Source: Deltaproteobacteria bacterium UBA2409
GTDB lineage: Bacteria > Bdellovibrionota_C > UBA2361 > DDRT01
Assembly: GCA_002343185.1 (NCBI GenBank)
Contig: DDRT01000014.1
Coordinates: 12,017 to 76,016, forward strand
Direction: 5' to 3'
Length of the DNA: 64,000 bases
A model generated the notes under the pieces. The model did no database searches, was not told the origin of the DNA, and worked only from the letters and a program-made list of their open reading frames with translations. Below, one piece after another: positions 1 to 8,254 of this stretch. The stretch's first letter is position 1; the number at the start of each line of letters is the position of its first letter. Position numbers and translations under genes: made by a program.

Positions 1-1182
1 GCTCAAAATCTCCCTCCAGAAACATCGCTTGTAGTACTTAGCTCAGCTATTAAAAAGAATAATCCTGAGGCTCTTGAAGGACTCGAAAGAAGAATTCCTG
101 TTATAAAGCGTGCTGAGCTTTTAGCAGAACTCATGAGACTTCATTACTCAGTCGGAGTAGCAGGAAGCCATGGGAAAACAACAACTACTAGTCTTGTTAG
201 TTTAATTCTTGAAGAGGGTAAGCTTGACCCTACGGTAATCGTCGGAGGTAAACTTGCTCACCTTGGTGGTGGTGGACGCGTTGGAAGGGGTGATTATCTG
301 GTTGCAGAGACCGATGAAAGTGATAGGAGTTTTTTACTTTTAAAACCTACAATCGCAGTTGTTACTAACATAGATAAGGAACATCTTAACGCCTATACAT
401 CTTTCGAAGAGCTTGAAGAGAGTTTCCATAGCTTTGTACTTTCCATTCCATTTTATGGGTTAGCGGTTCTTTGTTTAGATGAATTAAGAGATCTTTGTAA
501 AAAATTAACTCAGGAAAGACCTATTAGGCTTCTAACATACGGATTCTCTAGTGATGCTGACATTGTGGGAAGTGAGCCAGTAATTAATGGATGGAGTACT
601 GAGTTTAGTATCAAAGTCAAAGGGGAGGAGTTTGGTAGAGTTACAATTCCCGTTCCTGGAAGGCATATTGCTTTAAATTCCCTTGCTGCTGTTGCAGTTG
701 GACTTGAGTTTGGTGTTTCAAAAGACAAAATTATAGATGCACTAGGGAAATTTGAAGGGGTAGGAAGAAGGCTTGAAAAAATAAAAGAATACAATGGAGC
801 TTTGATCGTAAGTGATTATGCGCATCACCCTACTGAAGTTAGAGCTACTCTTAGTGCTCTTAGAGCTTCAAGTCCAAATTCTAAAATTATAGGAGTTTTT
901 CAACCGCACAGATACTCCAGACTTAAAGATACACTTTCCGAATATGCAGGAGCCTTTGATAAGTGTGATAGAGTATTTATTACTGATATCTATGCAGCAG
1001 GTGAAGAACAGATTGAAGGCATATCGCCGGAGGCTTTAGTTTTGGCTTCAAAGCATAAAAACCTCTCTACTTCTGGAGATCTTGTTAATACTCTAAATAT
1101 CCTAAGAGAAACCATTTCCCCTGGAGATCTAGTAGTTTTTATGGGGGCAGGCTCTATTGGAGGCGCTCCATACGAGCTATGA
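1..1182 (+). CDS. murC: UDP-N-acetylmuramate--L-alanine ligase MurC (5' end outside window)
   Basis: Cytoplasmic ATP-dependent ligase adding L-Ala to UDP-MurNAc, the first peptide step of peptidoglycan synthesis. The reading frame is open from base 1, so the N-terminal Rossmann part is cut by the window edge. Visible: the Mur ligase ATP loop GSHGKTTTT, the ETDESDRSF segment, TNIDKEHLNAY, and the C-terminal DYAHHPTEVRATL and FQPHRYSR motifs typical of MurC. The stop overlaps the murB start (ATGA), indicating translational coupling within a cell-wall/division cluster. The family assignment is secure; only the true start is unseen. Confidence 0.96.
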   Translation, partial: AQNLPPETSLVVLSSAIKKNNPEALEGLERRIPVIKRAELLAELMRLHYSVGVAGSHGKTTTTSLVSLILEEGKLDPTVIVGGKLAHLGGGGRVGRGDYLVAETDESDRSFLLLKPTIAVVTNIDKEHLNAYTSFEELEESFHSFVLSIPFYGLAVLCLDELRDLCKKLTQERPIRLLTYGFSSDADIVGSEPVINGWSTEFSIKVKGEEFGRVTIPVPGRHIALNSLAAVAVGLEFGVSKDKIIDALGKFEGVGRRLEKIKEYNGALIVSDYAHHPTEVRATLSALRASSPNSKIIGVFQPHRYSRLKDTLSEYAGAFDKCDRVFITDIYAAGEEQIEGISPEALVLASKHKNLSTSGDLVNTLNILRETISPGDLVVFMGAGSIGGAPYEL

Positions 1183-1988
1183 AGGGAAGAGATCTCACAA
1201 CTATAAAAACTGGTGGAGAGATTAAGAAACTTTATAGACCAAAAACAGTTATAGAACTCATAGATCTATTAAAAAAATTCGAGTCTTATAAAATTCTCGG
1301 TTTTGGAAGTAATCTTTTAATCAGTGATGAAGGGATAGAGGAGCCAGTAATATCCTATCAAGGAAACAGTCTTGAAATTAATGGTAAAGAAGTGATCGTG
1401 GAGGCTGGCTATGGGCTAATGTCTTTAGCAAGAAAAACTTCTGAGCTTGGACTTTCAGGCTTAGAGTTTGCCGGCGGAATTCCAGCCTCAGTTGGAGGAG
1501 CTTGTTTTATGAATGCAGGCGCTCACGGTGGAGAGATAGGAGATGTTTTAAGTAGAGTATGGTTCGTAAAAGATGGTAGGGAAGAGAGTTTAGCAAGATC
1601 TGAACTTAAGATGAGTTACAGATTTAGCGGAATCGATGGCTTAGTCACTAAAGCACAGTTTTCTCTTGTAGATTCCAGTAACTCTAAAGAACTTCTAGCT
1701 AAAAATTTAGCCTACAGAAAATCTACCCAACCACTTAGTTTGCCATCTTTTGGGTCAGTTTTTAGAAATCCTGATGGTAAAAAAGCAGGTCAAATTATCG
1801 AGTCTTTAGGATTAAAGGGCTTTCAGATAGGAGGAGCTAAGATCTCAGAGCTTCATGCAAACTGGATAGTAAATCCTCTAAAAAATGCAACAAGTAGCGA
1901 GGTAATGTCGTTAATTCAATATGTTAAAGATAAGGCTATAAATGAGCTTGGTTTAGAGCTTGAGCCTGAGGTAGTAATGTGGTTTTGA
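1179..1988 (+). CDS. murB: UDP-N-acetylenolpyruvoylglucosamine reductase MurB
   Basis: FAD-dependent NADPH reductase forming UDP-MurNAc, the step before MurC. The 269-residue protein has the FAD-binding segments GFGSNLLISDEGI and EFAGGIPASVGGACFMNAGAHGGE. The catalytic serine lies in PSFGSVFRNP, and a C-terminal ELEPEVVMW supplies the expected acidic residue. YRKSTQPLSLPSFGS is the arrangement of compact type II MurB proteins, consistent with the short length. The start ATG overlaps the murC stop by 4 bp. A murC-murB order is usual in division/cell-wall clusters. Confidence 0.95.
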   Translation: MKGRDLTTIKTGGEIKKLYRPKTVIELIDLLKKFESYKILGFGSNLLISDEGIEEPVISYQGNSLEINGKEVIVEAGYGLMSLARKTSELGLSGLEFAGGIPASVGGACFMNAGAHGGEIGDVLSRVWFVKDGREESLARSELKMSYRFSGIDGLVTKAQFSLVDSSNSKELLAKNLAYRKSTQPLSLPSFGSVFRNPDGKKAGQIIESLGLKGFQIGGAKISELHANWIVNPLKNATSSEVMSLIQYVKDKAINELGLELEPEVVMWF

Positions 1989-2022
1989 TTAGCAGACTAG
2001 CATCGGATAACCTATAGCCGTT

Positions 2023-3006
2023 ATGCGTTTTGTGGCTAATCTTACAGATACGGAGTACCTGGCTCTTCAAATTGGTGCAACTTTTGATAGTGATCTTTTT
2101 CGTGATTTTAGACCAAGTATTGATACGAATGATTCTAATGAGTTTTCAGAGTGGATAAGAAATCTTAGAGGCCTTGAAGAGGCTGCAAATGCTCAGAGCA
2201 TGGAGTATTCCGATGCTGCTATAGCTGCAAAGCAAGCTGCAAAAGATGGAAACTGGGTCTTATTTTCAAAAGCTATAGGTTCTATGAAAGAACCGCCTAT
2301 AAAATTAATTGAGTTATTGAATGAGTGTTTTGGATATTTTTTAGAGTCAGGAAATATTTCTGATAGCAAAGTCCTTGCTGACAAACTTCTTGGGTATTCA
2401 GGAAGAGGAGAGAGAGAAAGAAAGATTTTCGAAAAGCAGGGAACAGATCTTGATCGGATAACTGGGGTACTGGCTAGATCTGATCTTTCCAGTGAAGATT
2501 TCAGACACCTTGGATCAGTTGCAATTTCATCCCCTCAGATTCGAGAGGATTTTATTGATGCAGTAAATCGAGATTGCGATAAGCCTAGAATGTGTTGGGT
2601 AGCTCCACTTGGAATGCGAGCTCTTCTACAGGATAATTTTAATGATCCGGAGAGGTTTCCAATTGCCCTTGGTTTGTTGAATTCGACATTGAAAAGCCCT
2701 GGGATCGTTAAAACCCTGATTGACGAGGGGATCAAGTACAATAGAGTTGCCTTCGACCAAGATAATTTAAAGTTAGCTTTTGACTCAATAAAAGATTATG
2801 AGCCGGAAGGTAAAAAAGAGAGTTTTGAGTGGCATCTTTTTAAGGCTAGGGCAAAAGTTCATCTAGGTGAGTCCTACCAGGATCATATCGAAAAGGCTTA
2901 TGAGCTCGCAAATGAATGCTCCTGGGCTCACTCGAGATATGTTTCAACTACAAGACAGGCGGCTATAAATCAGGTGAATTCTTTAGTTGAAGAGCTTAAG
3001 CTCTAA
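2023..3006 (+). CDS. uncharacterised helical protein inside the division/cell-wall cluster
   Basis: No family recognised. The 327-residue product is acidic and appears mostly alpha-helical, without a signal peptide or membrane segment, so it is probably cytoplasmic. Its helix-rich texture suggests an alpha-solenoid or TPR-like fold, but no clear repeat consensus is visible. It lies 34 bp after murB and 53 bp before ftsQ, the place where ddl often sits, yet it shows no ATP-grasp motifs and is not Ddl. Co-orientation and spacing suggest co-transcription with murB and ftsQ. A role in envelope growth or division is only inferred from position. Confidence 0.6.
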   Translation: MRFVANLTDTEYLALQIGATFDSDLFRDFRPSIDTNDSNEFSEWIRNLRGLEEAANAQSMEYSDAAIAAKQAAKDGNWVLFSKAIGSMKEPPIKLIELLNECFGYFLESGNISDSKVLADKLLGYSGRGERERKIFEKQGTDLDRITGVLARSDLSSEDFRHLGSVAISSPQIREDFIDAVNRDCDKPRMCWVAPLGMRALLQDNFNDPERFPIALGLLNSTLKSPGIVKTLIDEGIKYNRVAFDQDNLKLAFDSIKDYEPEGKKESFEWHLFKARAKVHLGESYQDHIEKAYELANECSWAHSRYVSTTRQAAINQVNSLVEELKL

Positions 3007-3059
3007 ATTCCCCCCTGTGGAATTACAAGTCTCCATGTTAAGCTTGGTTATTGCGGTTT

Positions 3060-3734
3060 ATGAAAAGGGTTTTTCTTTTAATACCATTTTTGGGATCTCT
3101 CTTCTTTCTCCCTAAAGATGCTCTATTCGATCTGATTCACCAAAAAGAGATTCTATTTGATGGAGATTCGCTATCAGGAACAGAAAAAGCTCTTTCGAGG
3201 CTACCAATCGAAAAAAGTTTTTTTTACTGGCTTTTTAACCCTACTGAGATAGAGGAATCTCTTGAAAGAGAGCCTTCTATATCAAAGGCGACCCTTTCAA
3301 AATGTGGGCTTAGATGTTTTTTAGTATCAATAAAAAAAAGAGAACCAAAGGGTGTAGTGATTTCAAACGATGGAGCGATCTGGCTAGTTGGAGATGATGG
3401 AGGATTCATTAGAAGAGCAGCTAAGAGCGATCTTAAGCTTCCCTTTATAGGAGGTATTTTTGTTGATAACCCAACTCCTGATCTTGCAAGAAGAAGAGTC
3501 CAGTCGAGTTTAAGGACTTTGGATGAGCTATCCAGTGTTGCTAAAATCAAGAGAATAGAAATTTTGCCAAGAGGAGAGCTTGATGTTTTTGTAAAAGATG
3601 TCCCTATCAGAATAAAAGATGGGTCAAAGAAGGAATTTGAGCGAGGGGTAAGAGTAGTAAATTTCTATAAGGGGGGCAGTTTAAAGAGGGTCGATGCTAC
3701 TTATTCGAAATTCGTGGTTGTTGAAGAGTCCTAA
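3060..3734 (+). CDS. ftsQ: cell division protein FtsQ (divergent)
   Basis: Bitopic inner-membrane divisome protein linking cytoplasmic and periplasmic division proteins. About 224 residues: a short cytoplasmic N-terminus, one membrane segment (roughly residues 4-20, VFLLIPFLGSLFFLP), then a periplasmic part. There is a POTRA-like stretch (IEESLEREPSISKATLSK) followed by FtsQ-type beta segments with IKKREPKGVV, where FtsQ proteins usually show ERxP. ATG at 3060 is preferred over the upstream in-frame TTG at 3051. Position between murB and ftsA supports the call. Sequence is divergent, so the name rests on fold pattern plus context. Confidence 0.78.
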   Translation: MKRVFLLIPFLGSLFFLPKDALFDLIHQKEILFDGDSLSGTEKALSRLPIEKSFFYWLFNPTEIEESLEREPSISKATLSKCGLRCFLVSIKKREPKGVVISNDGAIWLVGDDGGFIRRAAKSDLKLPFIGGIFVDNPTPDLARRRVQSSLRTLDELSSVAKIKRIEILPRGELDVFVKDVPIRIKDGSKKEFERGVRVVNFYKGGSLKRVDATYSKFVVVEES

Positions 3735-3783
3735 ATCCCCCTTGCATCTATTCACATAACATCGTTTAATTTTCCCATATAAG

Positions 3784-4986
3784 ATGCCAAAAAAGAGTAA
3801 ACCCATAGTAGCCCTTGATATTGGAACTTCAAAGATTTCAGCTGTAATTGCCGAGCGAGGCGATGAGGTTAAGATACTTGGATGTGGTAGTTCAGTCTCA
3901 AAAGGAGTCAGAAAAGGTGTCATCATCAACATTGAGAGCACAGTAACGGCTATTAAAGAGGCTCTTAGTCAGGCTGAAGCGATGGCTGGGGTAAAAGTTA
4001 AAAGTTGTATCGCCTCAATCTCAGGAAGTCATCTTGAAGGATTAAATAGCCATGGGGTTGTTGCAGTAAAATCTGGTGAAGTAACACGAGATGATGTTGA
4101 TAGGGTAGTGGATGCTGCAAAAGCAGTAGCGATTCCACTGGATCGGGAAGTTCTTCATGTTATTCCACAAGAGTTTATTATTGATAATCAAGATGGGATC
4201 CGAGAGCCTGTTGGAATTTCAGGTGTAAGACTTGAAGCCAAAGTGCATGTTGTAACAGGCGCAATATCAAGTTCACAAAATATTATTAAATGCGCATCAA
4301 GATCAGGTTTAGATACTGATGCGATTGTTGCATCATCTTTAGCTGCCTCAGAAGCTGTGGTTACCCCGGAAGAGATTGAGCTTGGAGTATGTGTGATGGA
4401 CATAGGAGGCGGCTCTACTGATATCGTTGTTCATCATAATGGCGCTGTAAAGCTAACTGCTGTAATGCCAGTTGGGGGAAGTCATATAACGGCTGATATA
4501 GCAGCAGGGCTTAGAACCCCAGTGGCTTCAGCAGAAGAGATTAAACTTAAATTTGGAACATGTCTTGTAAGATCTAGAGCGGATGATGAATTGTTCGAGG
4601 TTCCCTCAACAGGTGGAAGAGATGAGAGAAAATATTCAAGAAGAGATCTCGCTGATATCATTCAACCAAGAGTTAATGAGATCTTCTCTGCTATTTACGG
4701 ATTCTTAAAAGCTCAAGGTTCAGAGGTTTATCTTTCAAGCGGGATAGTATTAACAGGCGGGACTGCATTGTTGCATGGAATACTTCCACTTGCAGAGGAA
4801 ACATTCAGGTTGCCGATTAGAATCGGTTCTCCTTCCTCGAAGATTTCAGGTCTTAGCGATCTAGTTCAAAGCCCGGAGTTTTCAACTTCAGTAGGTTTGC
4901 TATTAAGAGAAACAGGGATGGCTGAACGAAAGAGTCTCTCAGGATCTTTCTCTAAGGTTGCAAACTGGTTTAGGGAGCATTTTTAA
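3784..4986 (+). CDS. ftsA: cell division protein FtsA
   Basis: Actin-like ATPase that tethers FtsZ to the inner membrane. The 400-residue protein starts with the phosphate-1 motif ALDIGTSKISAVIAE, has the 1C domain around residues 85-165, phosphate-2 as VCVMDIGGGSTDIVVH, and the adenosine motif as IVLTGGTALLHGI. The C-terminus ends in an amphipathic helix (SFSKVANWFREHF) matching the family's membrane-targeting sequence. Unusually, ftsZ does not follow; the cluster ends here at a GC-rich palindromic repeat and a convergent fbp. ftsZ must lie elsewhere in the genome. Confidence 0.95.
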   Translation: MPKKSKPIVALDIGTSKISAVIAERGDEVKILGCGSSVSKGVRKGVIINIESTVTAIKEALSQAEAMAGVKVKSCIASISGSHLEGLNSHGVVAVKSGEVTRDDVDRVVDAAKAVAIPLDREVLHVIPQEFIIDNQDGIREPVGISGVRLEAKVHVVTGAISSSQNIIKCASRSGLDTDAIVASSLAASEAVVTPEEIELGVCVMDIGGGSTDIVVHHNGAVKLTAVMPVGGSHITADIAAGLRTPVASAEEIKLKFGTCLVRSRADDELFEVPSTGGRDERKYSRRDLADIIQPRVNEIFSAIYGFLKAQGSEVYLSSGIVLTGGTALLHGILPLAEETFRLPIRIGSPSSKISGLSDLVQSPEFSTSVGLLLRETGMAERKSLSGSFSKVANWFREHF

Positions 4987-5057
4987 GTTTTCCATATAAA
5001 TTAGAGTTTGGTCACAAGCACTCTCAAAAACGAGTTAGGACAGGCAAAAAAAATTTT

Positions 5058-5187
5058 ACTTGGGGGTCAGGCTACTTGGGGGTCAGGCCGGGAGGCCTGA
5101 CCAGGCAAATGCTAGCAGCTGCCTGGTTAGGAATCTATCGTCCGCGCCAGCGGACGAAGCAACAACGGGGCGGCCTGACCCCCAAGT
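5058..5187. repeat. compound GC-rich palindromic repeat, copy 1
   Basis: Element bounded by ACTTGGGGGTCAGGC at the left (present twice in tandem, 5058 and 5074) and GGCCTGACCCCCAAGT at the right. Nested inside are a GGCC..GGCC hairpin, a CCAGGCA..TGCCTGG hairpin (5101-5126), and a separate dyad TCGTCCGC/GCGGACGA (5138-5157). It sits between the convergent ends of ftsA and fbp. Its base composition is far more GC-rich than its neighbours. The same family recurs at 9405, 32731, 47541 and 62038, with remnants at 25652 and 38929. Confidence 0.9.
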
Positions 5188-5202
5188 TTCGTAACCACCA
5201 TA

Positions 5203-6183
5203 TCAACTCGCCATAGCCTGATTAAACCACTCCATCTCTTTTTTTGTTCCGACTATAAATCCGGTTCTTTCATGAATAGAGGATGGTGTCAGGGATAAAA
5301 TGCTTTGTTTTCCATTACTGGTAAGTAACCCGGCTTTTTCAGCAATGTATGACACTGGCATCGCCTCATATAGAAGTCTTAGTTTCCCAGTTGGTTTACT
5401 TTTTGTTGCTGGGTGCATAAAAATACCCCCTTTTTTTAGAGTTCTATCAAAATCTGCAACTAGAGAGCCAACATATCTTCCTGAGTATGGCTTTCCTCTT
5501 TCATGAGTCTTTAAAGAGTTAACGTAGCTTTGAACATTAGCTTCCCAATCCCATCCATTTCCTTCATTTACACTATAAGTGTTTCCTGATTCTGGTGCCT
5601 TGATGTCAGGCTCAGTCATAACAAACTCACCTAAAGAAGTATCAAGTGTAAATCCTCTAACAGGTCCTCCAGCGCAGAAAACCAAGCTTGTTTGAGCTCC
5701 ATATACTGAATATCCAGCAGCGACTATATCACTTGCCGGCCTTAAAAACTCATTCTCAATTCCTAATCTCTTAAAGATTATAAATATCGTTCCAACAGGA
5801 ATATTAGTTCCAATGTTGCTAGAACCATCTAGTGGATCGAAAGCAACAACATACTTTCCAGATTTAGACCCCCTTGTTACAGGAAGCACCTCATCTCTTT
5901 CTTCAGAGACCATATGTCCAAAGCAGCCTGCAGAGCCTAAGACCTGCTCAAGAACCACATGAGATTCTTCATCAAGTTTTTGAGTTTTGTCTCCTGAGGC
6001 GTTCGTTTCACCTGTGTAACCGTATAGTCCCTTAAAGCCTGCTGTTTGAACCATCTGAGAGAGAACTTTTATCCCGTAACAGATTGCAAGCATTAGCTCA
6101 GAGAACTCTCCTGTGGCTACTTGGGCTTCCTTTTCATCTTGTCTTATTACACGTGCAAGGGTTCGTTGAATTGGTAGATCCAT
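5203..6183 (-). CDS. fbp: fructose-1,6-bisphosphatase class I
   Basis: Metal-dependent hydrolysis of fructose-1,6-bisphosphate to fructose-6-phosphate in gluconeogenesis, cytoplasmic. The 326-residue length is normal for class I FBPase. The signature FDPLDGSSNIGTNIPVG (about residues 115-131) carries the metal-binding aspartates, preceded by SEERDE (about 93-98) and followed by KGGIFMHPATKSKPTGKLRL near the sugar-phosphate site. The gene converges on ftsA across the palindromic repeat. A class I aldolase is also in the window (15127-16182), so gluconeogenic capacity is consistent. Confidence 0.96.
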   Translation of the reverse strand: MDLPIQRTLARVIRQDEKEAQVATGEFSELMLAICYGIKVLSQMVQTAGFKGLYGYTGETNASGDKTQKLDEESHVVLEQVLGSAGCFGHMVSEERDEVLPVTRGSKSGKYVVAFDPLDGSSNIGTNIPVGTIFIIFKRLGIENEFLRPASDIVAAGYSVYGAQTSLVFCAGGPVRGFTLDTSLGEFVMTEPDIKAPESGNTYSVNEGNGWDWEANVQSYVNSLKTHERGKPYSGRYVGSLVADFDRTLKKGGIFMHPATKSKPTGKLRLLYEAMPVSYIAEKAGLLTSNGKQSILSLTPSSIHERTGFIVGTKKEMEWFNQAMAS

Positions 6184-6205
6184 CGGGTAAATACTATCAA
6201 TAGAG

Positions 6206-6232
6206 TAATAATTAAGTCCACTATACCGATTT
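6206..6232 (+). promoter_or_regulatory. candidate sigma-28 (FliA) promoter upstream of the beta-helix gene
   Basis: TAAT, exactly 15 bases, then ACCGATTT. This compares with the FliA consensus TAAA-N15-GCCGATAA and is nearly identical in its -10 half to the flagellin promoter at 12994-13020. It lies 67 bp before the GTG start at 6299. The match is visible; function is inferred. Confidence 0.5.
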
Positions 6233-6298
6233 AAGTCTAAGGTTTTATCTGAATCAGTGCTATGAGTTTCGCGGATAAGATTAAAAGGTTAGGTTTAG

Positions 6299-8251
6299 GT
6301 GCGGTTTTGTATTTCTCTATTGATACTCAGTTCTTCTGGACTAGCCCAAGCTCTTTTAGTTCCTAATCCTCTTGAAAATTTCAAGATCCAAAGCTACTGC
6401 AAGGATAGTTTTTTGATCTTGTTCAAGACCGGCAAGGTGCTTAGTAAGTCAAAGTTAAGAAAGTATAAGAAACAAAAGAGGTTCAAAAAAAAATTTAAGC
6501 TAGCCAAGGCTCGATGTTTCTCTTTACCTGCTCCTACAAATACTCCTGAGCCGATTACATATTCAGAATGCGAGAATCCAATTGAAAGCACAGATTCAGG
6601 TCAAGATATAATTCTAAGACCTAATACCTTCTTTAATTCCAATTATAGTGAAATCAAGCATTTGGCTAAAGCTTTCAGTATGCCTATGAGTCTGAGAAAG
6701 AATACGGGCTTGAGCGATCATGAGCGAGCCCTGCAACTTCAAAAAAGTGTTGAATTTGGAAATATCGTTGCAAATGCAAATCCAAACAGAAGAGTAAGAA
6801 TTGTTCTCAATCCATGCAATTTTGATTTTTCTGCAATTCCTCCCACAAAAGATACAGATCTGAATCTCACAGAAAATCAAAAACAAGAGTTAAAAGCTCT
6901 TAGACCCAAGCTATTGATAAAACAAAGTAACATATCTATTGAAGGTGTCCCGTCCAAAACCAAACTACACTACAAAAGCCCATCTTTAGCGCAGGATGTT
7001 AGTTGCGGTTCTGATAGATGTTACGGAAGAGTGATCCTAGTTGTAATTAGAGGCAAGAATAATATCGCAGTATCAGGAATTCATTTCGAAGGTGATATTA
7101 CATCTGAAGATTTTTTTAATCCTGCCAGACACCTTCATGAAAATTACCTCGCCTTAGGAGCCTCGAAAGGACGTTATGCAATGGTTATGGTTGGATACCC
7201 AATAACAAATCTTCCGACTGCAAACGGAGTAGTTTTTCAAAATAACAAATTCTCTAAGATCAATCTAAGAGCAATAGAGGTTCAAGGTAATGCAATTTTA
7301 AAAAATAACACCTTTGAGGGTGTTTTGCCTGTTCCTACTGGCACACCAAGTGGAAGTTACCAGAATCAGCTAAGTTGCTTTGCAAATAAAGCTCAGAGTT
7401 TTTGTTCACCTGAGTCGCCTTCTCTACCAACTGGACACTCTTTTGGAATGAATTGGCACTCTGGAATTGGGTTATATGGTGTGGGAATTGAGCCTTCAAT
7501 TATAGAGAATAATCAGTTTTATGGACTCGTAGAGGGGATAGTAGGTAAAAATTTATTTGAAGGTTCAATCATATCTGAAAATATATTCGAACTAATTGCT
7601 GACCACGCGATCTACTTGATGGGTACACAATATAAGAGTGAGATCTCTCGAAATTATTTTTTAAGTGTTCTTTCTCATGTAATAAAGATGGGAGCTCATT
7701 CTACTAGATTGTCTGCAGGTGAAGAATCAGGAGACTTGGGCGCTTTCCAAATGATATTAAAAGATAACGTATTTTCAAAATTCCGTGGTAGTGCTCTTTT
7801 TCTCTCCGGATCCTTTAATCAGATCTTAGACAACGTCATCTTAGATGATTATGATCCTTCTGGATGGTTCAATAGGGAATGGCTTATTAATGGTCAGATT
7901 TCAAGAAATCCTGCTGTTTGGATCTCTACCTATGGAGGAAATACAAACAGAAACATCTGTGGGTACTTCAATCATTCAGAGGGTAACTTAATACGGAATC
8001 TAGCTGCCTCTATACCTGATATTTTCATTCAGCAAATGGATGATTCTTCTTGGGAAAGTTGTAGCGCTGTTACATTAAAGTCAGACAGAAGTATAAATTT
8101 AAATCAGATAGACGGAGCAGGTTTGATCTATTTTAGATCAAGAGCTTCCTCAGTTTTCAATTCGCAATTGCTCTATGGAAATGGTGCTGTCTTAGCTGTA
8201 GAAAAGTACCCTCCGCGGTGTGGAGGATGTGCTCGTATGGTTTTAAACTAG
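6299..8251 (+). CDS. secreted right-handed beta-helix protein
   Basis: Exported 650-residue protein. A clear Sec signal peptide (FCISLLILSSSGLAQA) follows the GTG at 6299; in-frame stops just upstream leave no earlier start. Residues about 35-70 are very Lys-rich. From about residue 240 onward, short repeated strands with N-rich turns (SGIHFEGDI, FQNNKFSKI, IENNQFYGL, ISENIFELI, ISRNYFLSV, LKDNVFSKF) give the pattern of a pectate-lyase-like right-handed parallel beta-helix. Such folds occur in polysaccharide lyases, epimerases and adhesins; no specific catalytic set was identified. A sigma-28-like site upstream suggests co-expression with motility genes. Confidence 0.75.
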   Translation: MRFCISLLILSSSGLAQALLVPNPLENFKIQSYCKDSFLILFKTGKVLSKSKLRKYKKQKRFKKKFKLAKARCFSLPAPTNTPEPITYSECENPIESTDSGQDIILRPNTFFNSNYSEIKHLAKAFSMPMSLRKNTGLSDHERALQLQKSVEFGNIVANANPNRRVRIVLNPCNFDFSAIPPTKDTDLNLTENQKQELKALRPKLLIKQSNISIEGVPSKTKLHYKSPSLAQDVSCGSDRCYGRVILVVIRGKNNIAVSGIHFEGDITSEDFFNPARHLHENYLALGASKGRYAMVMVGYPITNLPTANGVVFQNNKFSKINLRAIEVQGNAILKNNTFEGVLPVPTGTPSGSYQNQLSCFANKAQSFCSPESPSLPTGHSFGMNWHSGIGLYGVGIEPSIIENNQFYGLVEGIVGKNLFEGSIISENIFELIADHAIYLMGTQYKSEISRNYFLSVLSHVIKMGAHSTRLSAGEESGDLGAFQMILKDNVFSKFRGSALFLSGSFNQILDNVILDDYDPSGWFNREWLINGQISRNPAVWISTYGGNTNRNICGYFNHSEGNLIRNLAASIPDIFIQQMDDSSWESCSAVTLKSDRSINLNQIDGAGLIYFRSRASSVFNSQLLYGNGAVLAVEKYPPRCGGCARMVLN

Positions 8252-8254
8252 GGG

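Noticed and set aside
2023..3006. Idea that this is a D-Ala-D-Ala ligase (ddl) because of its place after murB
   Set aside because: No ATP-grasp or Ddl motifs; the sequence is uniformly helical.
3224..3550. 108-codon minus-strand frame inside ftsQ
   Set aside because: Antisense shadow of a gene supported by motif pattern and operon position.
5058..5187. Possible CRISPR array
   Set aside because: Repeats here and at the related loci are isolated, palindromic and irregularly spaced, with no spacers or cas genes.
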